From: Pseudonocardia sp.
GTDB lineage: Bacteria > Actinomycetota > Actinomycetes > Mycobacteriales > Pseudonocardiaceae
Length of the DNA: 64,000 bases
Reading direction: 5' to 3'
NCBI RefSeq assembly: GCF_029263155.1
Contig: NZ_JAJCYB010000043.1
Span: 1 to 64,000, forward strand
How positions within the stretch are numbered: the first letter of the stretch is position 1; every line of letters begins with the position of its first letter. This document shows, in pieces, positions 9,086 through 18,946 of this stretch. The notes beneath the pieces were generated by a model. The model did not search any database, was not told the DNA's origin, and was given only the letters and a program-made list of their open reading frames with translations. A program made the translations under genes and the position numbers.

Positions 9086-10066
9086 ATGAAACTCCGCAAG
9101 GGCGTCGTCGTGGCCGCCTCGGCCGCGCTGCTCCTCGCCGCCGGATGCAGCGGCACCGGCCAGGCCCCGTCCGCCGAGAGCGCGGGTGGTGGCGGTGGCA
9201 CCTACGGCTACACCTTCACCGTCGTCACCCACGGCGCCGCCGGTGACACGTTCTGGGACGTGGTGAAGAAGGGCGCCGAGCAGGCCGGCACCGACGAGGG
9301 CGTCACGGTGACCTACCGCGACAGCAACGGTGACCCGGCCCGCCAGTCCCAGCTCATCGACGCCGCGGTGAACGAGGGCGTCGACGGCCTGGTCGTGTCC
9401 ATGGCCAACCCGGACGCGCTGCGCGGCTCCATCGAGGCCGCGGTCGCCGCCGGCATCCCGGTGATCACCATCAACTCCGGGCAGGACGCCTCCACCGAGT
9501 ACGGCGCGCTCGCCCACGTCGGGCAGGACGAGACCATCGCCGGGCGCGGGGCAGGCGAGCAGATGGCCGCGGCCGGGGTGAACAAGGCGCTGTGCGTGAT
9601 CCAGGAGGCCGGCAACATCGGCCTGGAGCAGCGGTGCGCGGGCTTCGCCGAGGGCCTCGGCGGCACGGTGGAGAACCTGCAGGTCGAGAACAGCAACCCG
9701 ACCGGCGCCCAGGCCACCATCCGGGCCAAGCTGCAGTCCGACCCCTCCATCAACGGTGTCCTCACCCTCGGCCCGGTCATCGGTGCCGTCGCGATCACGG
9801 CGGTCCAGGAGTCCGGCTCCTCGGCGCAGCTCGCGACGTTCGACCTCAACGGCGACGTCACCCAGGCCATCGCCGACGGCGACATGCTCTTCGCCGTCGA
9901 CCAGCAGCAGTACACGCAGGGCTACCTGCCCATCGTGATGCTGACGCTGTACAAGTCCAACCTCAACACCATCGGTGGCGGTCAGCCGGTTCTCACCGGT
10001 CCGGGCTTCGTCACGCAGGAGAACGCCGCGCAGGTCCAGGACCTCGCCACCCAGGGCACTCGCTAG
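9086..10066 (+). CDS. Inositol/sugar ABC transporter substrate-binding lipoprotein
   Basis: Extracytoplasmic receptor of the importer encoded by the next two genes. The 326-residue precursor has a lipoprotein signal: a KLRKG basic start, hydrophobic [11 protein letters not shown] and a lipobox ending at Cys (LAAGC, about residue 21). A Gly/Ser-rich tether leads into a periplasmic-binding type-1 (RbsB-like) fold: [45 protein letters not shown] 9086 follows an AGAAGGA ribosome-binding site. Position inside the iol operon implies myo-inositol or a related cyclitol as ligand (inference). A stable hairpin follows the gene. Confidence 0.85.
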   Translation: MKLRKGVVVAASAALLLAAGCSGTGQAPSAESAGGGGGTYGYTFTVVTHGAAGDTFWDVVKKGAEQAGTDEGVTVTYRDSNGDPARQSQLIDAAVNEGVDGLVVSMANPDALRGSIEAAVAAGIPVITINSGQDASTEYGALAHVGQDETIAGRGAGEQMAAAGVNKALCVIQEAGNIGLEQRCAGFAEGLGGTVENLQVENSNPTGAQATIRAKLQSDPSINGVLTLGPVIGAVAITAVQESGSSAQLATFDLNGDVTQAIADGDMLFAVDQQQYTQGYLPIVMLTLYKSNLNTIGGGQPVLTGPGFVTQENAAQVQDLATQGTR

Positions 10067-10074
10067 AAGCCACC

Positions 10075-10104
10075 GGAGGGGAGCCGGGCGACCGGCTCCC
10101 CTCC
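10075..10104 (+). terminator. Intercistronic hairpin after the binding-protein gene
   Basis: GGAGGGGAGCCGG (10075-10087), loop GCGA, CCGGCTCCCCTCC (10092-10104): a perfect 13-bp stem with a GNRA-type loop, 8 nt after the stop and 37 nt before the permease start. No T-run follows, so it probably stabilises upstream mRNA or partly terminates, making more binding protein than membrane components, as known for other ABC operons. Confidence 0.7.
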
Positions 10105-10141
10105 ACTCCGCGAATCTCCACCCGGGAATCGAGAACCCACC

Positions 10142-11190
10142 ATGACCACGACCCTGTCCCCACCCACACCCGACGCCGACGAACGGGTGGCCCGGATCGG
10201 GCTGCTCCGCCGGCTCGTCCTGCGTCCCGAGATCGGCTCGCTGATCGGCGCGGTGATCCTGTTCGTGCTGTTCGCGGTGTCGTCGACGCAGTTCTACTCG
10301 CTCGCCGGCATCTCGAACTGGCTCGACCCCGCGTCGCTGTTCGGCATCATGGCCGTCGCGGTGGCGATGCTGATGATCGGCGGTCACTTCGACCTGTCCG
10401 CGGGGGTGCTGACCGGCACCGCCGGCCTCGCGACCGCCGTCATGACCACCCAGTGGGGCCTCAACATCTGGGCCGCGCTGCTGGTGTCGCTGCTGCTGTG
10501 CCTGGGCATCGGATTCGTCAACGGCTACCTCGTGACACGCACCGGCCTGCCCAGCTTCATCATCACCCTCGCCACGTTCCTCATGCTGCAGGGCCTCAAC
10601 CTCGCCGTCACCAAGCTGATCACCGGCACGGTGTCGGTGGGCGGGATGGCGCAGGTCCCGTTCTACGACAGCGTGCAGCCGCTGTTCGCCAGCCGGATCA
10701 ACGTGTTCGGCGTCGATTTCAAGATCCAGATCCTCTGGTGGGTCCTGGTCGTCGCGATCGGCGCCTGGGTACTGGCCAAGACCCGGTTCGGCAACTGGAC
10801 CTTCGCCGTCGGCGGCGACCCCGTCGCCAGCCGCAACATCGGCGTCCCGGCGGCCCGCACCACCATCACGCTGTTCATGGCGGTGGGGGCCTGCGCGTGG
10901 CTGGTCGGCACGCTCAAGCTGATGGAGCAGACCTCCGTGCAGACCAACCAGGGCTTCGGCGAGGAGCTGATCTACATCGTCGCCGCGGTGATCGGTGGCT
11001 GCCTGCTGACCGGCGGGTACGGCTCGGTGATCGGTGCCGCGATCGGCGCGCTGATCTTCGGCATGACCAGCCAGGGCATCGTCTACGCGGGCCTGGACAG
11101 CGACTGGTTCAAGTTCTTCCTCGGCGCGATGCTGCTGCTCGCGGTGCTCGCCAACCAGTACGTCCGCCGCTACGCCGAACGGAGCGGGAA

Positions 11191-11194
<4 letters not shown>
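10142..11194 (+). CDS. Inositol/sugar ABC transporter permease
   Basis: Membrane channel of the importer, 350 residues, of the RbsC/BPD_transp_2 family. About eight to ten hydrophobic helices follow a charged N terminus: [33 protein letters not shown] (the family's conserved GGxxDLS loop), [68 protein letters not shown] and [26 protein letters not shown]. The R(N)IGVPAARTT coupling loop contacts the ATPase. It overlaps the ATPase gene by 4 nt (ATGA). Confidence 0.88.
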
Positions 11195-12075
<881 letters not shown>

Positions 12076-12095
12076 CCGGACCCGAGGGGAACGCA

Positions 12096-13112
12096 GTGAG
12101 CATCAACGTCGGCGTCATCGGCGTGGGCGCGATCGGGCAGGGCCACATCCGCCGGTTGTCCCACGTCCTGTCGGGGGCGCGCGTCGGCGCGGTCACCGAC
12201 GTCGACCTCGACCGGGCCGGGGAGGTCGCACGCGACCTCCCCGGCACGGTGCTCCACCCGACGGGCGCCGCGCTGGTGGCCGACCCGGGCGTCGACGCCG
12301 TCGTCGTCACGTCCTGGGGGCCGACGCACGAGGAGTACGTGCTGGCCTGCATCGCCGCCGGCAAGCAGGTGTTCTGCGAGAAGCCGCTGGCCCCCACCCG
12401 GGAGGCCTGCGAGCGGATCGTCGAGGCCGAGACGGCGGCCGGGCGGCGGCTCGTCATGGTCGGGTTCATGCGCCGCTTCGACGCGCAGTACCGGGCGATG
12501 AAGGACGTCGTCACCGGCGGGGAGATCGGCCTGCCGCTGCTCATGCACGCGGCGCACCGCAACCCGTCGGTGCCGGACTTCTTCACCAGCGACATGATCA
12601 TCAACGACTCCGCGGTGCACGACATCGACGTGGCCCGGTGGCTGTTCGACGAGGAGATCGCGGCGGTCACGGTGCTCACGCCGCGGACCTCGCGCAAGGC
12701 GAAGGCCGGGTTCCACGACCCGCTGCTCGTGCTGCTGGAGACGGGCAGCGGCGTGCTCGTCGACGTCGAGGCATCGGTCAACGCGGGCTTCGGCTACGAC
12801 ATCCGTGGTGAGGTGGTGGGCGAGGACGGCACCGTCGAGCTGTCGGAGTCGGCCGGAGTGGTCGTCAAGCGGGCCGGGGCGTACTCGGGCCGGGTGCCCG
12901 CCGACTGGCGGGAGCGGTTCGTCCGCGCCTTCGACGCCGAGCTCCAGGCCTGGGTCGACGCGGTCGCCGCGGGCGGCACCACCGGCCCGTCGGCGTGGGA
13001 CGGGTACGCGGCCACGGTCGTCTGCGAGACCGGGCTGGCCGCGCTGCGCTCCGGCGCGCGCGAACCCGTCGTGCTCCGGGAGCGGCCCGATCTCTACGAG
13101 GTCGCCCCGTGA
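12096..13112 (+). CDS. iolG: Inositol 2-dehydrogenase IolG (Gfo/Idh/MocA family)
   Basis: First step of inositol breakdown: NAD+-dependent oxidation of myo-inositol to 2-keto-myo-inositol (scyllo-inosose). The 338-residue product has the Rossmann motif GVIGVGAIGQGH, the EKP motif (CEKPLAP, catalytic Lys near residue 96) and the DSAVHDIDVARWL segment with the active-site Asp/His pair. GTG 12096 follows GAGGGGA. Of the two dehydrogenases here this one looks most like the standard IolG; the neighbour could act on another inositol isomer. It overlaps the next gene by 4 nt. Confidence 0.85.
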   Translation: MSINVGVIGVGAIGQGHIRRLSHVLSGARVGAVTDVDLDRAGEVARDLPGTVLHPTGAALVADPGVDAVVVTSWGPTHEEYVLACIAAGKQVFCEKPLAPTREACERIVEAETAAGRRLVMVGFMRRFDAQYRAMKDVVTGGEIGLPLLMHAAHRNPSVPDFFTSDMIINDSAVHDIDVARWLFDEEIAAVTVLTPRTSRKAKAGFHDPLLVLLETGSGVLVDVEASVNAGFGYDIRGEVVGEDGTVELSESAGVVVKRAGAYSGRVPADWRERFVRAFDAELQAWVDAVAAGGTTGPSAWDGYAATVVCETGLAALRSGAREPVVLRERPDLYEVAP

Positions 13113-14104
13113 CGCGGGTCGGGGTGGGGCTGGCCGGGCTGGGGCGGATGGGCCGGATCCACGCCGCCGCGCTGGCCGGCCGGTGTTCCGTCGCCTCCCT
13201 GGCGTGCGTGTACGACCCGGACCCGGACGCGGCACGGGCCGCGGGCATCGAGTTCGACGTGCCGTGGACGACCTCGTACGACGAACTGCTCGACCGCGTC
13301 GGTGCGGTGGCGATCGCGTCCCCGACCCGCACGCACGCGCCGTTGACGGTGCAGGCGGCGGCCGCGGGCAGGCACGTGTTCTGCGAGAAGCCGATCTCGC
13401 TGGACCGCGCCACGACGCTCGACACGCTGAGGGCCGTCGAGGCGGCCGGGATCGTGTTCCAGGTGGGCTTCCACCGCCGCAGCGACCCGGACTGGGCGGC
13501 CGCCGCGGCCCGGATCCACGCGGGCGAGCTGGGCGAGGTCACGCTGTTCCGCACCTCGCTGCGCGACATGACCCCGCCGGACCCCGCGTTCCTGTCCGGC
13601 TCGGGCGGCTTCTTCCTCGACGTCGTCGTGCACGACCTCGACGTGGCCCGCTGGCTGGTCGGCGAGGTGGTCGAGGTGCACGCGCACGGCGCCGCGGCCG
13701 ACCCGGCGTTCGCCGCGCTCGGTGACATCGACACCGCCGTCACGGTGCTCCGGTTCGCGAACGGCGCCCTGGGCGTGATCGACAACAGCCGCAGCGCCCG
13801 CTACGGCTACGAGTGCTCCACCGAGGTCATGGGCACCCTGGCCACCGCCCGCATCGACGCCCCGCACGTGCGCGGCGTCGAATGGCGGACGCCCGGGCTC
13901 GCCTCCCGGGACCTCGCGCGCGACTTCGAGCAGCGCTACCCCTGGGCCTACGCCGCGGAGCTGGACGCGTTCGCCCGCGCCGTCCGCGACGGCACCCCGC
14001 CCCCCGTCACCGGTCGCGACGCGCTCGCCGCGTTCGACCTCGCCCTGGCCGCCGACGAGTCCTGGCGGACCGGCGAGCCGGTACGTCCGAAGGAGAACGG
14101 ATGA
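13109..14104 (+). CDS. Second Gfo/Idh/MocA dehydrogenase of the inositol locus
   Basis: A 331-residue NAD(P)-dependent oxidoreductase with GLAGLGRMGRIHAAAL at the nucleotide fold, CEKPISLDRATTL at the EKP site and DVVVHDLDVARWL at the active site. Corynebacterial and other actinobacterial inositol loci often carry several such paralogues that act on scyllo- or D-chiro-inositol, or interconvert inososes. The exact substrate cannot be read from sequence. GTG start, translationally coupled to iolG (GTGA) and to the next gene (ATGA). Confidence 0.82.
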   Translation: MTRVGVGLAGLGRMGRIHAAALAGRCSVASLACVYDPDPDAARAAGIEFDVPWTTSYDELLDRVGAVAIASPTRTHAPLTVQAAAAGRHVFCEKPISLDRATTLDTLRAVEAAGIVFQVGFHRRSDPDWAAAAARIHAGELGEVTLFRTSLRDMTPPDPAFLSGSGGFFLDVVVHDLDVARWLVGEVVEVHAHGAAADPAFAALGDIDTAVTVLRFANGALGVIDNSRSARYGYECSTEVMGTLATARIDAPHVRGVEWRTPGLASRDLARDFEQRYPWAYAAELDAFARAVRDGTPPPVTGRDALAAFDLALAADESWRTGEPVRPKENG

Positions 14105-14958
14105 AGATCGCCGGAGCGCCCATCTCGTGGGGCGTGTGCGAAGTACCCGGCTGGGGCTTCCAGCTCCCGCCGTCGCGGGTACTGGCCGAGATGCAGGACG
14201 TGGGCCTGGCCGCCACCGAGTTCGGACCGGAGGGCTTCCTCCCCGAGGACCCCCGCGACGTGCTCGCGCAGCACGACCTGCAGGCCATCGGCGGGTTCAC
14301 CCCGCTGCTGCTGCACGTCGCCGGGCACGACCCGGTGCCGGAGGTGGAGAAGCTGCTCGCGACCTACGCCGCCACCGGCTCCGACACCCTCGTGCTCTCC
14401 GCGATCAGCGGCCTCGACGGATACGACACCCGCCCCGCGCTCGACGACGCCGGCTGGCGGACCCTGCTCGGCAACCTCGACCGCCTCGCCGGCACCGCCG
14501 CCGCGCACGGCGTCCGCGCGGTGCTGCACCCGCACGTCGGCACCATGGTGGAGAACACCGACGACGTGCAGCGCGTGCTCGACGGCTCCACGATCGCGCT
14601 GTGCCTCGACACCGGACACCTGCTCATCGGCGGCACCGACCCGGTCGCGCTGACCCGCCAGGCACCCGAGCGGATCGCGCACACCCACATCAAGGACGTC
14701 GATCTGGGGCTGGCGCGACTGGTGCAGGACGGGCGCCGTACCTACACCGAGGCCGTCCGCGAGGGCATGTACCGCCCGGTCGGGCACGGTGACGTCGACT
14801 TCTCGGCGATCGTCGGCGACCTGCGCGACCACGGGTACACGGGCTGGTACGTCCTGGAGCAGGACACCATCCTGCACGAGGCGCCCTCGGGTGAGGGCCC
14901 GCTGACCGACGTCCGCACCAGCGTCGACGCACTGCGCTCGATCCTCGCGCGCGCGTGA
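14101..14958 (+). CDS. iolE: TIM-barrel isomerase/dehydratase, IolE-like
   Basis: A 285-residue xylose-isomerase-like TIM barrel (AP endonuclease 2 superfamily). It starts KIAGAPISWGVCEVPGWG, resembling inosose dehydratase IolE, and shows likely metal ligands in VLHPHVGTMVE, CLDTGHLLIGGTDP, HTHIKDVD and VLEQDT. The locus has no other candidate for dehydration of scyllo-inosose, so IolE is the best assignment, but IolI (inosose isomerase) and IolH belong to the same fold and cannot be excluded. It is the last gene of the operon, overlaps the previous one by 4 nt, and a palindrome follows. Confidence 0.65.
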   Translation: MKIAGAPISWGVCEVPGWGFQLPPSRVLAEMQDVGLAATEFGPEGFLPEDPRDVLAQHDLQAIGGFTPLLLHVAGHDPVPEVEKLLATYAATGSDTLVLSAISGLDGYDTRPALDDAGWRTLLGNLDRLAGTAAAHGVRAVLHPHVGTMVENTDDVQRVLDGSTIALCLDTGHLLIGGTDPVALTRQAPERIAHTHIKDVDLGLARLVQDGRRTYTEAVREGMYRPVGHGDVDFSAIVGDLRDHGYTGWYVLEQDTILHEAPSGEGPLTDVRTSVDALRSILARA

Positions 14959-14994
14959 CGGCGCCGTCGGGCCCCGGCCGGGACGGGCAGCCGG

Positions 14995-15050
14995 TGAGAT
15001 CGACACCATCGGGGTCTGCCGGCCGCGGAACCCCCACCACGTCGATCTCA
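14995..15050. repeat. Palindrome at the end of the inositol operon
   Basis: TGAGATCGAC (14995-15004) and GTCGATCTCA (15041-15050) are perfect complements 36 nt apart, with a weaker inner GGGGT/ACCCC pair. It lies 37 nt after the last iol gene and just before a decayed gene. It could terminate the operon; no T-tract is seen. Confidence 0.55.
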
Positions 15051-15058
15051 GCCGCATC

Positions 15059-15690
15059 GTGAGCCGGCCGTTGCGCAACGGCGTCCTGGGCGCGGCGCGG
15101 ATCACCCGGCAGGCGCTGGTCGAGCCGGCGAGGGAGACCGGCGACCGGCTCGTCGCCGTCGCCGCGCGGGACCCGGAGCGCGCCGGGGCGTTCGCCGCGG
15201 AGCACCGCGTCGAGCGGGTCGTCGGGTCCTACGCCGACGTGCTCGCCGACCCCGAGGTGGAGATCGTCTACAACCCGCTGGCCAACGCGCTGCACGGACC
15301 GTGGAACCTGGCCGCCGTCGAGGCCGGGAAGCACGTGCTGAGCGAGAAGCCGTTCGCGAGCAACGCGGCGCTGGCCCGGGCGGTCCGCGACGCCGCGGCG
15401 GCCGCGGCATCACCGCCCGCGTCGCCGGTGACCGGGGCGAGCCCACGGCGATGAACGTGGTGCTCCCCCAGCGCGACGACCGGGTCGTCGTGCGCGGCCC
15501 CGACGGGGAGCGCACCGAGCACCTGGGCACCCGGTCGACGTACCTGTACCAGCTGGCGGCCGTGCGGGCGCACCTGCGCGACGGCGCGCCGTTCCCCACC
15601 GGGGCCGACGACGCCGTGCGCACCGCCGAGCTGATCGACGCGGTCTACTCCGCGGCGGGCTTCCCCGCCCGCCCCAGCATCTCGAGGTAG
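15059..15690 (+). pseudogene. Gfo/Idh/MocA oxidoreductase, internally deleted and frameshifted
   Basis: Residues from 15059 to about 15400 form a normal N-terminal Rossmann half (NGVLGAARITRQALVEPAR, VAARDPERAGAFAAEH, YNPLANALHGPWNLAAVEAG, EKPFASNAA). Homology then jumps, in the +1 frame (from about 15405), to a family C terminus: ITARVAGDRGEPTAMNVVLP, VRGPDGER, TYLYQLAAVRAHL and DAVRTAELIDAVYSAAGF. The roughly 150 residues that should lie between, including the catalytic domain, are missing, so a deletion fused the halves out of frame. Each half is recognisable but the product cannot work. Known family length is about 330 residues; about 210 remain. Confidence 0.75.
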
Positions 15691-15696
15691 TGCACG

Positions 15697-15933
15697 TTGG
15701 TCATCACGCCGAGCCGGTTCGTGCCGGTGCTGCGCACCCACTTCGGGCGGCACTGCGACGCCGGTCCACCCGGGCCGGACGGCCGCTCGCAGGTGCGCGT
15801 GGGCGCCCCGACGACGCTCGACGTCGCCCGGACCCTGGCCGGGTGGGGTGCGGCGGTGGAGGTGCTCGACCCGCCGGCGGTGCGGGCGGAGCTGGCCCGG
15901 ATCGGCACGGAGCTGGCCGGGCGCTATGCCTGA
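15697..15933 (+). pseudogene. C-terminal fragment of a WYL-domain regulator
   Basis: The 78-codon frame (VLRTHFGRHCD, then RVGAPTTLDVARTLAGWGAA, VEVLDPPAVRAELARIG) resembles the C-terminal extension of DeoR/YafY-type WYL regulators, which are normally about 320 residues. No HTH or WYL core precedes it; the sequence immediately upstream belongs to the decayed dehydrogenase. It is best read as a gene remnant. The family call rests on my recognition of a short segment. Confidence 0.5.
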
Positions 15934-15958
15934 GCGCGGCCCGCGCGTCGGGGCCGAG

Positions 15959-16006
15959 CCGCACACCGGTGCTGGACGCGGCGCACCGGTTGCGACCGGT
16001 GTGCGG
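15959..16006. repeat. Palindrome 3' of the LacI-family gene
   Basis: CCGCACACCGGT (15959-15970) and ACCGGTGTGCGG (15995-16006) are perfect 12-bp complements separated by 24 nt. The element sits 30 nt beyond the stop of the minus-strand LacI-type gene and may terminate it. Confidence 0.55.
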
Positions 16007-16035
16007 AGGACCGGACCCGGTGCGTGGGGGCGGCG

Positions 16036-17040
16036 TCACGGCACCCCTACAGGCGGTCCCGTCGTGCCGCGCACCACCAGGCGCGGCCGCAGCACCCGCT
16101 CCACGACGCCGCTGCGCCCTCCGTCGAGGCGCTCCAGTGCGGCGTCGACGGCCATCCGGGCCTGCCCCGGTGCGTCCTGGCTGACGGTGGTGAGCCGCAC
16201 GTGGGCCAGCCGGGAGAGCTCGGCGTCGTCGTAGCCGACCACGGAGACGTCGCCGGGCACGCGCACACCCGCGCGGAGGAACACGTCGAGCAGGCCCAGG
16301 GCGCTGCGGTCGTTGGCGGCGACCACTGCGGTGGGCAGGCCGGTGTCGATCAGGGTTTGGGCCGACCGGGCCCCGGCCTCCTCGCTGGCGCCCCCCGGCA
16401 CGACCCGCGGCTCCAACCCGTGCCGGGCCATCGCCGCGGTGTAGCCCTCGCGGCGCTCCTGCGCCATCTCGGCCTGCCCGCCGTCGACGTGCACGATCGC
16501 GCGGTGCCCCAGCCCCGCGAGGTGGTCGACGGACTGGCCGAGGCCGTCGGCGTCGGCGACGCGCACCACGTCGACACCGTCCGGGGGCAGCCGGCGCCCG
16601 ATCACCACGGTCGGGACGCGCGCACCCAGCGCGGCCAGCGCCTCCGGGGACGACCCGGGCGCCAGCAGCAGCACGGCCTCGCAGCGCAGGTCGAGCAGGG
16701 TCTCCACGACCCGCTGCTCGTCGTGGGTACGCGTGATGCCGCTCAACGCCACGGTGTAACCACGGGCGTCGGCGGCGAGCTGCACCTCCTCGGCCAGCTC
16801 GGTGCGGAAGGCGTCGCGCAGCAGCACCGGCACCCCGAGCACGTGGGTGCGCCGCCGCGCCAGCAGGCTGGCGCTGCGGTCGGCGCGGTACCCGAGCCGG
16901 GCCGCGGCCTCCAGCACGCGCTCGCGGGTCTCGGCGCTCGGGCCGGGAACACCTCGCAGGACGAGCGACACCGACGCCGTCGACACCCCCACCGCGGCCG
17001 CGACGTCCTCCAGCCGCGGCCTCTTGACAGTTCCGGTCAC
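16036..17040 (-). CDS. LacI-family transcriptional regulator
   Basis: A 334-residue repressor. The N-terminal HTH reads RPRLEDVAAAVGVSTASVSLVLRG, with the hinge helix near SASLLARRRTHVLG. The periplasmic-binding-like core follows (LLLAPGSSPEALAAL, VPTVVIGRRLP, VVAANDRSALGLLDVF, DVSVVGYDDAELS). The start at 17040 faces the oxygenase gene across a 59-nt gap containing a perfect LacI-type operator, so it most likely controls that three-gene operon and itself. The inducer is unknown; a sugar or cyclitol is plausible given the neighbouring dehydrogenases. Confidence 0.9.
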   Translation of the reverse strand: MTGTVKRPRLEDVAAAVGVSTASVSLVLRGVPGPSAETRERVLEAAARLGYRADRSASLLARRRTHVLGVPVLLRDAFRTELAEEVQLAADARGYTVALSGITRTHDEQRVVETLLDLRCEAVLLLAPGSSPEALAALGARVPTVVIGRRLPPDGVDVVRVADADGLGQSVDHLAGLGHRAIVHVDGGQAEMAQERREGYTAAMARHGLEPRVVPGGASEEAGARSAQTLIDTGLPTAVVAANDRSALGLLDVFLRAGVRVPGDVSVVGYDDAELSRLAHVRLTTVSQDAPGQARMAVDAALERLDGGRSGVVERVLRPRLVVRGTTGPPVGVP

Positions 17041-17060
17041 GTCCCGGATCGTACACAGTG

Positions 17061-17074
17061 TTAAAGCGCTTTAA
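17061..17074. promoter_or_regulatory. LacI-type operator
   Basis: TTAAAGCGCTTTAA is a perfect 14-bp palindrome with the central CG typical of LacI/CcpA-type sites, AT-rich against the background. It lies 20 nt upstream of the lacI-type start and about 25 nt upstream of the divergent oxygenase start. Confidence 0.8.
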
Positions 17075-17099
17075 GGCTCATCACAGCAGGGAGATGATC

Positions 17100-18185
17100 G
17101 TGGACGCGCCCGTCCTGGACGAACTGATCGCCGTCCTCGGCGACCGCACCGACCCGCGCGACTACCCGCACGCGGCGCACGTCGAGCAGGAGGTGCTGGT
17201 CTACGACGCCGCCGGCCTCCGCGCCGCGCCCCCGTCGGAACTGGCGCGGGCGTTCGCCGAGGGTCCCGGGGTGATCGTCGTGCGGGGGGCGCTGGAGCGG
17301 GCCGTCGTCGACCGCGCCACGGCCGAGTTCGACGCGATGATCGCCGAGCAGCACGCGGCCGGGCGCCGGGTCGGCGACCACTTCGCGGCCCCGGGCACGA
17401 ACGACCGGGTCTGGAACGCGCTGGAGAAGCTGGCCGTGCGGGCACCGGAGGTGTTCGTCGACTACTACGCCTGCGACGTCCTCGCGCTCGTCTCGCTGGC
17501 CTGGCTCGGCCCGGGCTACCAGGTCACCTCCCAGGTCAACGTCGTGCACCCGGGCGGTACGGCGCAGGTCGGGCACCGCGACTACCACCTGGGCTTCCTG
17601 CCGCCCACCGAGATCGCCCGCTACCCCGCGCCCGTGCACCGCCTCTCCCCCGTGCTCACGCTGCAGGGCGCCGTGGCGCACGCCGACATGCCCGTGGAGT
17701 CCGGCCCCACGCGGTACCTGCCGCACTCGCAGAAGTACGGCGACGGCTACCTGGCCACGGCGCTGCCGGAGTTCACCGAGTACTTCGCGCGACGCCACGT
17801 GCAACTGCCGCTGGACGTCGGGGACGCCGCGTTCTTCAACCCCGCGGTGATCCACGGGGCGGGCGACAACCGCAGCGCCGACGTCCGGCGCACGGCCAAC
17901 CTGCTGCAGGTCGGCTCCGCGTTCGGGCGGGCGATGGAGTCGGTCGACCGGGCCCGGATCTGCCGCGCGGTGTACCCGCACCTGCGCGACGGCCACGAGC
18001 ACGCGATCGCCGCCGCGGCGGAGGGCTACGCGTTCCCGACGAACCTCGACCGCGACCCGCCGGTCGACGGGCTCGCCCCACCCACGCAGGCCGACCTGCT
18101 GCGCCGCGCGGTCGCGCAGCGCTGGACCGCCGCGGCCTTCGACGCCGCCCTCACCGATCACTCACGACGCCGGGAGAGCCACTGA
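17100..18185 (+). CDS. Phytanoyl-CoA dioxygenase (PhyH) family oxygenase
   Basis: Predicted Fe(II)/2-oxoglutarate-dependent oxygenase of about 361 residues. The double-stranded beta-helix facial triad is visible: HRDYHLGF gives the His-x-Asp pair (about residue 157), and the distal His is in FNPAVIHGAGDNRS, followed by an Arg suited to bind 2-oxoglutarate. GTG 17100 is chosen because AGGGAG lies 6 nt before it; ATG 17094 is the alternative. First gene of a coupled operon with an SDR and a Gfo/Idh/MocA dehydrogenase, which suggests oxidation or demethylation of a small polyol, cyclitol or sugar derivative. The substrate cannot be named. Confidence 0.8.
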   Translation: MDAPVLDELIAVLGDRTDPRDYPHAAHVEQEVLVYDAAGLRAAPPSELARAFAEGPGVIVVRGALERAVVDRATAEFDAMIAEQHAAGRRVGDHFAAPGTNDRVWNALEKLAVRAPEVFVDYYACDVLALVSLAWLGPGYQVTSQVNVVHPGGTAQVGHRDYHLGFLPPTEIARYPAPVHRLSPVLTLQGAVAHADMPVESGPTRYLPHSQKYGDGYLATALPEFTEYFARRHVQLPLDVGDAAFFNPAVIHGAGDNRSADVRRTANLLQVGSAFGRAMESVDRARICRAVYPHLRDGHEHAIAAAAEGYAFPTNLDRDPPVDGLAPPTQADLLRRAVAQRWTAAAFDAALTDHSRRRESH

Positions 18186-18946
18186 TGGGACTGCTGGACG
18201 GGACGGTGCTGCTGGTCAGCGGCGGCACGCAGGGCGTGGGGGCCGCGGTCGCGCGCGCCGCCGTGCGGGAGGGCGCGCAGGTCACGGTCAGCGGCCGCCG
18301 CGCCGACGTCGGGGAGAAGGTGGCCGCCGACATCGGCGCGCAGTTCGTCGCGGCCGACGTCGCCGACCCGGAGCAGGCGCTCGCGTCGGTGGCCGCGGTG
18401 GTCGACGCGCACGGCCGGATCGACGCGCTGGTCAACGCCGCGGGCCTGACCGACCGCGGCACGCTGCTCGACACCACACCCGAGCTGTTCGACCGGCACG
18501 TCGCGGTCAACCTGCGCGGGCCGTTCTTCACGATGCAGGCCGCCGTCGCCGACATGGTCGGCCGGGGCGCACCCGGCTCGGTCGTCAACGTCATCTCCAG
18601 CTCCGAGCTGGGCGGGCAGCCCTACCTCGCGCCCTACGTCGCCGCCAAGGCGGGCCTGGCCGGGCTGACCCGCAACGCCGCCCACGCCCACCGCTACGAC
18701 CGGGTGCGCATCAACGGCCTCGACATCGGCTGGACCGACACCGAGGGGGAGGACGCCACCCAGCGCGCGTTCCACGACGCCGGCGACACCTGGCGCTCCG
18801 ACGCGGCCGCGCGGCTGCCGATGGGCAAGCTCGGCCAGGCCGACGAGGTCGCCGACGTCGTGGTGTTCCTGCTGTCACCGCGCAGCGGCGTCGTCACCGG
18901 TTCGGTCATCGACTGGGACCAGAACGTCCTCGGAGGGTTGGACTGA
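18185..18946 (+). CDS. SDR-family oxidoreductase
   Basis: A 253-residue classical short-chain dehydrogenase. The nucleotide-binding Gly motif is VSGGTQGVGAAVARA, NAAG is present in LVNAAGLTDRG, and the catalytic Ser and YxxxK are in ISSSELGGQPYLAPYVAAK. ATG overlaps the preceding stop by 1 nt (TGATG), as does its own stop with the next gene, so the three genes are translationally coupled. It likely oxidises or reduces an alcohol group of the same substrate as its neighbours. Confidence 0.88.
   Translation: MGLLDGTVLLVSGGTQGVGAAVARAAVREGAQVTVSGRRADVGEKVAADIGAQFVAADVADPEQALASVAAVVDAHGRIDALVNAAGLTDRGTLLDTTPELFDRHVAVNLRGPFFTMQAAVADMVGRGAPGSVVNVISSSELGGQPYLAPYVAAKAGLAGLTRNAAHAHRYDRVRINGLDIGWTDTEGEDATQRAFHDAGDTWRSDAAARLPMGKLGQADEVADVVVFLLSPRSGVVTGSVIDWDQNVLGGLD

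Noticed and set aside
15645..15908. 87-codon minus-strand frame ending in TNVHYLEMLGRAG
   Set aside because: No family recognised, no ribosome-binding site, and it lies antisense to the better-supported dehydrogenase and WYL remnants.
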